Source: Motacilla alba alba (Eukaryota; Chordata; Aves; Passeriformes; Motacillidae). From it: 64,000 nucleotides of DNA. Position numbers and translations under genes: made by a program. Below the pieces are notes generated by a model, which ran no database searches, was not told the origin of the DNA, and was given only the letters and a program-made list of their open reading frames with translations. Where the stretch lies: assembly GCF_015832195.1 (NCBI RefSeq), contig NC_052031.1, positions 13,331,850 to 13,395,849 of the forward strand, in the 5' to 3' direction. This document shows positions 25,469-64,000 of the stretch, piece by piece. Position 1 is the first letter of the stretch. Each line of letters starts with the position of its first letter.

Positions 25469-28400
25469 CTAGTAAATTGAGCTTATTGGCACTATTTTAA
25501 AAGCAAAGTTGGAGGAGGAGTCTTACTTTGTAGTTGATTGTAATAAGAGTGTTTCTTAAATAAGTTGGTCTAATGATTAAATAGGTCTGTGTTGGTACAA
25601 CCAGTAATGTGATAAAACAGAAATTTCACAGGGCTAGAAACTGAGTAGCCTTGAGCTCTCTGAAGCTTACTGAAAATCCAAAAGGAGATGAGGGCAGCTA
25701 TGAGCAGTGTCCTGTGAGAAACAGGGAGAGGAAGCAAATGATTTTAGCCATTATCTGTTATAAGTGACTTCAAACCAGCCATAGCAAGTACTTTTTTGGG
25801 TTTTTGTCTGTTTGACAGGGTACATGAGAAAGAGGTTAGATGGACATGAGTACTGACAATGTGTAGGTGACCCTGAACTGCATAGGAGGATGTTGAGGGG
25901 CTTGTGAGTGAGGCTAGAAGCAGTTATTGTTGTCATGAGGAAGAAGATACTGCTGAGAGGGATATAGAGAGCATTAAATTAGTGGGAATGTGTGAGCACA
26001 CGCTACAAATACCAGATTTCTTCTAGAACAAGTTGTTTCTTCTATATGATTTGCAGGACTTGGTCATTAATATATCTTAATTTGTATATTTGAGTGTGCC
26101 TACTATGTCTTATTTTTCCTATTCCCCTTTCTTTTTGTTTCAGCACAAATTAGAAGTAAACTGCTAACTTACCTGTTAGGTTACCATATAAAGCAGCAAA
26201 CAGTAGCAGAGGTCTGAATTTGGACTTGCAGTTGTTTCTAAGTCTGCACAGTTCTTACTGCAGTGGTGTAACATCTTGAACTTGGATATCACCCTAATCT
26301 CTTAGGAAATCTGTATGGTTATGGAGCATGTTAGGGGAAACAGAGAAAAATTCCTTGTATGGAAGATTAGTCATTTATTCATGTATTCTGCTTCTAGGTC
26401 TGATTAAAGGCTCCCGAGAAACAGACAGCAATGAATAAATATTGATTACTGTACACATTTATTTATGGTATGTGTATATATGCTGCTTATTTTTTCCATG
26501 TTTGTGTGTTAATACAAGTATACACATATATACATGTGCACAGTATAGTTCATTATTTGAATGATACCTAGAGTGTACCATTAAAATGCGTGTCACTTGC
26601 TAATTTTAAAAATAATCTAATTTCTTGTTAGACTTGTATGATCAGAGCAGTAGTAGAAAGCAGCAGTTTAGAAAAGCATGATTTTATTTAATGAAATGTT
26701 CTTTAAATCTTCCCTCTTATTCCTTTCCAATAAAAAAGAAAGTTAAAAAATCAAACAAACTAAACAAACAGAGCCCAACACATACCTCCCAAACCAAAAA
26801 CAAACAAAAAATTTCCAAAGGAGGGAAAAACCTGTAGGTAGGAAAGCCAACTAGTAAAGCTTAGTTTGTTGGCCTTATGACAGTTCAGGACATTAGTTTT
26901 CACTCTGTGCTTGTGGAGTCTGACAAACTATTGATAGTTGCATTTTTAGTTAGATTTCTCCTGTATAGATTGTGCTAGGGCATAAGTGTATCATCTTTCT
27001 TGTGGATTTCTTGTGGTCCAAGGTGGTTCCCATGACCATGGGTTAAAATTATTGGCCTGTAAATCTGAAGGAAAGTATGACAAGAATTGCTTTTGCTCAT
27101 GATTGCAAAATGTGTGTTCACATATGATGTAATTGGAGGGAGGAGGAGAATGTTTAGATTGCATTCTCAATAAATGCAGCTCACGCATAGAAGATGCATG
27201 GTGAGGTAATAAAATGCAATAAAACAGAATGCTAACTTTTGGTCATTATTACCTGAGATGACTTTGTATAAACAAGTAACAGTAAGATATGCAGGAGTCA
27301 GCAGAGGTCTGAAAGCAGTAATACAATCTTGGAAATCTTTGCATCTTGCCTGAAAGACCTTACTGAGATGGGAAACAGTAATTAGTTTTGTAGTGGTCCT
27401 TTGTAACTTTGGAGCCAACCTGGACTCACGGTAATGTGAATTTTCTACTGGGAGCAAATGGAAATTAAGAGTAGAACATTTCTACGTTCAAATTGACTTG
27501 AAGTTACAACCAGGTTAGCATTGCGTGCTGGTTAAACTGAAAGGTCTTGATTGACTCAAGACTGTCATGTTTGTATGTTTTAACGCTCATTTATTTTTTA
27601 TCTGTAAATCTTGTAACTCTTCTTCCTTGATCAGTGCTTGAGTGGAAAATTGACTGTTTCAGCAATTTCATTTCTTGCTTCAAGTTGATTCCTTTAAGAT
27701 TTGTAAACATCTCATGAAAATGAGCCTTCATATATACTGTGTGTATTGTGATACTTAATATTGCTCCAGGAAGTGGTTATTAATTTCTTGCTTGGATTTA
27801 AAGGTGTGAGGGAAGGGGTTTACCAGTACTCAGTTTAGCAAAAGGGAGCCTGTCCTGTGCTTGTGTTGAGGGGAAATAAGCTCTTAGAAGCGTGAGGTGA
27901 ACTGTCCATTGCTGGGTAAATTGGGAAACGGTGTAACTTTTTAGGTGTTGGAGCGACGAGCTGACAATTCTTCCTGGCCATTTCAGTTACTCAGTTTACT
28001 ACATATGGGAAAGTTACCGCCTTCACCTTTTATGTATTTTGTAGTATGCATTTCAAGTTACATAATTTTGCTTTTAAGGAAAGATAGTTGTCATATGTAA
28101 ATAGGTTAGAAGGTTTTGATTAATTTCTTCAACTCTATATGGATTTTGTATATAGACCTTGTGAAAATAGAGTATAGAGATGGTAATTTGGTTAGTATAT
28201 AAATAATTCTGTAGTGACATTAGTTAAGGACTTCATGGTGAAGTTGTATGCATCAGTATAAAATCTAAATAATTATTTATCTTAAACCAGCACTGTTGCG
28301 TCTAATGAAAAGCCTAATTATTGGCTAATTTGAATTAGATTTTTCTCCTTAAACTTCTGTGTTTTGTAAGTTCCTGGTAATTTGCTTTGCAGAGTCATTC

Positions 28401-31400
28401 TGTGATGAAATCTCCCAAATCTTGAAACATCTAAGCCATCTAGTAACTATTTTTTAATCTTGTAATTGTTGATGGGTGATAACTGCAGAGAAGAATATTG
28501 AAGAACTTTACATGTATACAAAATTCATAAAAACAGGAACAAAAATATTTAGTGGTTTTATAATGCCTAGTGATGTGAGAAACTTGAACTGATCTAGCAA
28601 TCCATGTACTTAAGTTAGTGTAGTCTTCTGTGTGTGGGGGGAAATTCTTATATTTGAGATAGGATATAATTTAACTGTAAGCTTAATTCATAGTTCCACT
28701 TATGTCTCTTTATAAATTAGAAAACAAATGTTAAGTTTTGAGTTGCTTTGTATCTGTTCCTGACTTCTATAGTAAATGTATTTTTTTCTAATTTCTGTAT
28801 GCCTTTTGTGTTTGTCACATGACAACAGAATCTGGAAATTGTTCATGGGAAGGGAAAAACAAGGAACAGTGACGCTGTCTGTAAAAAGTTGTCAGAGATG
28901 TGAAGAAGAATAGCCCAAACAGCTTTTTTTAATATTTTTTCCTCTTTGGTTTTTGTAATATTAGATGTAAACATGGTTTAAAACCCCCCCAAGAAACTAG
29001 AAACCCTCATCATATTGTAATAATAATATTACTGTAAGTATTATAAGTAGTAATGCTGTCTTGATATATTAATGTCTCTTTAGGGGTTTTTTTATGTTTA
29101 AGACAAAGAAATTTTACTGGTGATGCCACCATCTCTTATTGATTTTTATGAAGAGTTTTGTATGTGCATCTAGATGAGAGCTTTAGTATTCTTAGGCATA
29201 CAGCATAGGGCCTAGCAGATTTAACACTACTGATGTAATTTCAGGAGATCACACCCTTACCTTGTGATTCAAGAGCTGAGCTGTCTATATTTGAGAGTTT
29301 TTCCTCCTTTGTGTACCAATGGAAAAGTTAAGTTTTTTCTTCTGATGTGACACAAGTGATCTTAGCAGGACATGAGAGAAAGGAAACATGTGGTCTCTGT
29401 TAGACCACAGAATAATGTTGTTTTAGTGGAATACCTCAGGGATAATGTATGAGTTATTTCCTGTTCCTTAAAGCATAAATTCTCTGTACAAAACCACAGT
29501 GATTAATATTTTGGAATGTATTGCAGTCTTCTGTTTTTTGAGTACAATTAATTTATACAAAAAAAGGGTCCTGTGTCATAGACAAAGTGGATCGTAAGTA
29601 TGATGAGGCTTCAGATATTTTAGACTTGATGCTGCTGTTGTGTCAAAGAGCTCCTCTGTATTCTCTAGAGACAAAGAGAAGTGCCATTAAAAGTGTAAAT
29701 CAGTATGATGAACGGGGAAGTGTAATGGGTGTGAAGAGGTTGCTCTTGCACAAGATAAATGTTCTACCAGATTGAGCAGAAATTTGTCTGGGTTTTAAGA
29801 TGAACGTTTTATAGTTAGGGCAAGATAAACTTTTTTACTGCAACTAAATAAAAGCAAAATTTATTTAAGGGATTTTTTTTTTCTCCTATAATAAAGCTGT
29901 AGGGTGATTGTGAGAAAATTGGGTGAATTTAAGAAATTGCCGAAATGCTTTCAGAGCTTAGAGTGTACTATTACTAATGGAGTAGACGATAACAAAATGG
30001 TTTAGAGACAATATAGTCTCTACTGTTGTTAGTTAAGGTACAGTAGATCAGCCACTTTGCCCAGTAAAGAGCTGATCAATGAACTTTGGACTAATAGTTT
30101 TTATATGGTGGCTTTTAACTCTGTGACCCTGAAATTAACTGGAGAAACCAGTGTGGTCTTCCTGTCTTTCAAATTCATGTACTGCTTGAAGAAAGACTTA
30201 AACAGTAAGGTGTGGAAATGAATGTACCTATGAAAACAGTTTCTTAAAGGCCATGGATGACAGTTTGTCAGAGTTCTGAAAGAATAATTACTTGAAATAG
30301 ATGGATACTTGCAGGAGTTGGAAAGTACCAAATCATGACAGCAGATAGTATTTTATGACTCACCTAAAATACCATGCTTCAAAGGATAAGTAATCTCTTC
30401 ATAGATAAAATCCCCCAGTGGTTGTGTTATTTTCTTTTTGAACTTATAAAAATAGTGGGAATATTAGTATGTCATGACAATGCTTCTGATTCTGACATGG
30501 CGGAAAATAATTATTTTCTGTCATTCCAAATTTAACATCACTGTAGGGATCATAATTGGATGGCCTATATATAAGGTCACAGTTTTGTTTAATAAGTGGG
30601 TGTAGTGTTATTAATTTATCCTAGATCTCCCCCCACTCTCATTATGGGCATTTGTTGAGGATGGCTACTCATAAATAATGAGCAATGTTTGTTTGAATTA
30701 ACTTGGCTGTGTAGGTATTACAAGCCAGTGACTGCCTTCATTCTTCCATACTGAACTATAGGCAAAGGAGAAGCTTTAGAGAGTTCTGTGTGTGTGATGA
30801 AGAAGGTGGTAAAAAACAGTGAGTTAGTATTGCAGTCATGTTCCACTTCCTTTTAGGTAAAACATCATCTCTTTAATGCTCTTCAGGCAAAACTTGATTC
30901 CTCAAGTTTCTGACTTTATCCAGTGTAGATCAGGTTATTAGAATTCTTTCTGAATTCTGACAAAGCTGTATTTGAATAACTTGCCATAGGGCAGGAAGTT
31001 GGTTTTGGTTGAGTCCCCCCCCTTTTTTTGTTGGGTTGTTTTTTGTTGTTGTTTTTGGTGTTGGGTTTTATTAGCACGAATGGTGGTGTATTTGCATTGT
31101 CGTGAATGGGGACATGCATTAGCCAGTTATTTTCAATCTATACATAGCTCTAAAAACATGCATGGCTCTTCTTTTTCTGTATTAAATTTTTAAAAAGCCA
31201 CGAATATCACCTGATTATCAGATTTGGTGACCAGATTTCTTCTCTCTGTGTTGGCAGTGGAGGTCACTTGAATATATGATGATTGGGTAGTCTCAGTTGT
31301 TCTATGTAAGTTTGGAGATGTCACAGCCCGTGAGACAGCTGTCTAAATGTGTTCCTCACTTCCATCAGTCTCCAGGGCATTTTTACCTGCGTTACTTTAC

Positions 31401-31477
31401 AGCTGATGCTCTACCTGGTCAGAAGTGTTTAAAGAAAATGTTTTAAGAAAAACCTCACCAAAAAACCTCACCCAGGG

Positions 31478-31637
31478 CAGCGGTCAAAGCACCAGCCTGA
31501 CAGAGTTCAAGAAGTGTCTGGACGATTCTCTGAGGCACATGGGGTGACTCTTGGGGATGGTGCCCTGCATGTTCAGGAATTGGTCTTGATGATCCTGGTG
31601 GGTTCCTTCCAACTCAGCACATTCTGTGATTCTGTGA
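31478..31637 (+). mobile_element. CR1 LINE fragment, 3' end
   Basis: Forward-orientation CR1: GTTCAAGAAGTGTCTGGACG, GGGTGACTCTTGGGGATGGT, GGTGGGTTCCTTCCAACTCA, ending ATTCTGTGATTCTGTGA. It is a second short copy in intron 2, in the sense orientation. Confidence 0.95.
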
Positions 31638-32647
31638 AAATATATTGGTCTCAAAATTATTGTGCTCACGTAGACATCAGCTAAGATACAACATATGAGA
31701 GGAGTGTCTTTATAGGGCACAGTATGTGGTTCATTGCAAAGTGGTCTGTGGTCTTGCAACTTTGACATTTTGGTAAGAGTTTGCAACTATTAATTATGTA
31801 ACTACTGAAGATACTGGGCTATTTTACTTCAGTTACCTAGTCACACGTAAAACCTGGTCTATATTAGTGTATAAAAGTGTGTTAATTTACTAATTGTGAA
31901 TAGCTGAGAGCTGTGCGCTTTTCTCCTGTACTTGGTTAGGTGTTCTGCCCTATGTAGTTAGGGAAGTGGGGGACTGGTAGTAACTGGCATACAGGTTGGA
32001 TCCTGTGTTCACTCATGTGAGTCAAGCAGATTGTAGTTTGCTCTACAGTTAAAAACTACTACTGATTATTTTCATTTTACTCTTAAAAAAAAATCACTTC
32101 CAAAAGTGGCACTGAATGGGCATAGTATCTTCTAATGGTGATTTATCAAAATGGAAAATGTTTCCTATTGTTATTGTGAATTATTAGAATTATTTTATTT
32201 TTTAAAAAATACTAAATGGTAGTTAAGACATTTGGGGTTTTTTTAAGTGCAAAACAAAAGAGAGCAGTGCTGGCTAAGACTTATTTGCAAATTCTCTAAC
32301 TAGATTTCTCTTGAAAGGTACAGCAACTAAGCTTTGACACAGGACCAGTCTCTGGCACTTCCCCGATTGTGCTGAGATTTTTAATCAGAAATTTGAATGA
32401 TTGTCCATTTGTAATATATTCAAGTTCAGGTGTTAAGATCATCACACTCTTTAAAGATGTTTATTTGCAGTTAATTTTAGAGAAGATTGAATGTTCTCCT
32501 TTTGTTTCTGTAAAATAAAACTAGGGAAGTAATTGTGACAGATGTAAATGGCAAGTTTTTTAAATAAAATAAATACGTAATGTAAAATTGCCTGGGTTTA
32601 AAATGAACTGACTTAATCTCCTGCGTGTTGTGTTTTGTTTTTGACAG

Positions 32648-62495
<29,848 letters not shown>

Positions 62496-64000
62496 GTTAT
62501 ACATTTAAGAATCATTTGGTCTGTCTTCCATTGTCTGCTAATGATATTTCTATAACAGAAAGAACTCCAATGTAATAAACACCAACTGATGGCTCATTTT
62601 TACATACTACAGTGTAGTAGACATTCAGGAGAAGTAATGAAGGGCAAAGACCAAAGCTGCATAATGCTCTTAGTAAATTTATTTGTTCAACGTAAAAGAT
62701 ACAAATTCTATTTCATATGAGTCTTAAATGAATTGCCCAATAAATAATTGCTTCTCAGGTTTGAAAATGGTTGCTTATGCCACCTGGTGTTACAGTACTC
62801 TGTTATGCAGAATATATACTAGCATCTTAGAGACCACTTACTGTGAACATCTGTTAGGAATTACTGCAAGAAGTTGCAAGAATAGATTTATGCTACTCAG
62901 CCTTGAAAGTTAAAACTGCATGGAAATCCTTAGTTCCAAGAAATATTTTTCTTGGCTTAATTTGGTTTTTTGGGGTTTTTTTTGGTTTTTTTAATTGTTT
63001 GAAAAATAAGCACAATCTAAATTTGCTACTCTGATGAAACCGTTGTTGTAGATAAGTGATGTTGTCATGGGTAACTGAAACCAGGATTGGAAGTTACTTT
63101 GTGTAATTTTTAGACTGCTTTGTACTGTCAGGTTGACTCCCTTTGCAGAAAGAATGACAGAGATGAAAGGCAGTGGTCTCCAGTGCACCAGCTTGCCTGT
63201 TCTGTCTCATCACAGACTCTTGTAATCTTTCTTGTTTGAAAGGTGGAATTTATTTTCTTCACAGAAGTAGTGATGAGGAGGGTGGGGTTTTCTGCATATG
63301 TACATGCCTGCACAATGGGGTTTGGGGTTTTTTGGTCACATTGCAGCCCCTTGTGTATTCCTGCTCCTCTGGGGCATCCTGCTGTGGAGCACTGAGGACT
63401 CCTCCTTCAGTAGTTCTTCATCAGAACTGGATTTTTGTTTACTTGCTTCAGGCAAGTAAATGGCACAAATGGAGCAATATTGTAGGAACTCTGATCTTAC
63501 CTGATCACGGCCCTGAGAATTTGATGGATCGTGTGTATGTGTTACTGTAGCCCTACTATTTTGGCAAACCTGAAAAGAAAACATAAGCCAAAATTCCTGT
63601 AACGTGACAGTCTTCTTTTTCTGAAGGCTAAATTAGTCTTCACTAATCCCAGCAGCACTCAGTAACCCTCCCCGTGTCCCTTGCTGGCAAGGATTGTTGC
63701 AGGTTGTTACTGCAAAGAGTTGAGGCTACACTAATCCTCCAATAAAAAAGGTGTGGCTGCCCCCTGACACCCTCCAATTGCAGGATTCCTGTCTAAAAGT
63801 CTCAGTTTGAAGAAACAGCCCAAGCAAATTGCATCTGTACCCCTGAAAGAGAAGAGGGTTTAGAATTTCTGAGGAGACACAAAATTTGAAACCTTAGACA
63901 ATATAAAAAAAACAGGTGGTGGGCTGGATCGCACCTAAGGTGAAAGGTGAGGCTTCAGGAATTTTGTCGGAGACTCATAAAAGCCTTTTCCCTAGGGTCA
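62496..64000 (+). other. KMT2E: Intron 22, 5' part
   Basis: There is no coding content that continues KMT2E. The stretch contains a near match to the CTCF core at 62778-62790 and G/T-rich patches at about 62963-62996 and 63317-63335. The remaining KMT2E exons must lie beyond 64000. Confidence 0.6.

Larger units (their letters stand above)
18917..32647 (+). other. KMT2E: Intron 2 of KMT2E, about 13.7 kb
   Basis: This long AT-rich intron has T>A and G>C on the + strand as judged by eye. It carries three CR1 fragments (about 21175-22275 minus, 25278-25468 plus, 31478-31637 plus). Low-complexity patches include an A-rich run at about 26738-26815, TA/TG-rich DNA at about 26465-26545, and a C-run followed by G/T-rich DNA at 31014-31071. 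No coding exon was recognised. Its acceptor is TTTTTGACAG ending at 32647. Confidence 0.7.

Noticed and set aside
62496..62555. Extension of the exon 22 frame past the KKK motif
   Set aside because: The remembered human protein continues with a VSLLEYRKRQ-type sequence, while the extension is hydrophobic and unrelated, so it is read as intron.

Overview
The window is vertebrate nuclear DNA, most likely from a bird. Five truncated CR1 (chicken repeat 1) LINE copies are recognisable, two of them ending in the TTCTGTGATTCTGTG-type 3' tail of avian CR1. Gene structure is of the short-exon, long-intron vertebrate kind, with GT-AG splice sites and one large CpG island. There are no bacterial operons, CRISPR arrays or IS elements. 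Most open frames in the window are chance or antisense shadows.

One protein-coding gene dominates, KMT2E (MLL5), on the + strand. Its promoter lies in a GC-rich, CpG-rich block at about 13.4-16.3 kb. A probable non-coding exon 1 ends at 16235, and a probable non-coding exon 2 is at 18791-18916. The ATG is at 32762, in an exon that starts at 32648. I traced twenty coding exons (called exons 3-22 here) to 62495. All splice phases agree and give an uninterrupted 1149-residue N-terminal part of the protein. In order it holds a PHD finger (residues about 120-162), a SET domain (about 327-445) with the divergent RFIRRSC motif, a basic coiled-coil stretch (about 540-615) and a long Ser/Thr/Pro-rich low-complexity tail. 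The window stops inside intron 22, so the C-terminal exons and 3' UTR are outside.

Upstream, 1 to about 13.4 kb has no recognisable protein-coding gene. It holds two minus-strand CR1 fragments. Its + strand looks richer in A and C, whereas the KMT2E introns look richer in T and G. A skew change across a CpG island is what a divergent promoter would leave, so a minus-strand non-coding transcript is plausible (mammals have the divergent lncRNA KMT2E-AS1 at this position), but no exon could be proved.

Points worth a second look: a chain of short uORFs in the 5' UTR, the last of which ends in a TGA overlapping the KMT2E ATG (ATGA); a roughly 140-bp CpG-dense patch in intron 3 just upstream of exon 4; a cluster of YY1-type ATGGCGG motifs across the promoter; an AATAAA 24 bp after the weak exon 14 donor, where a truncated product could form; and a 148-bp intron that is open in the coding frame throughout.
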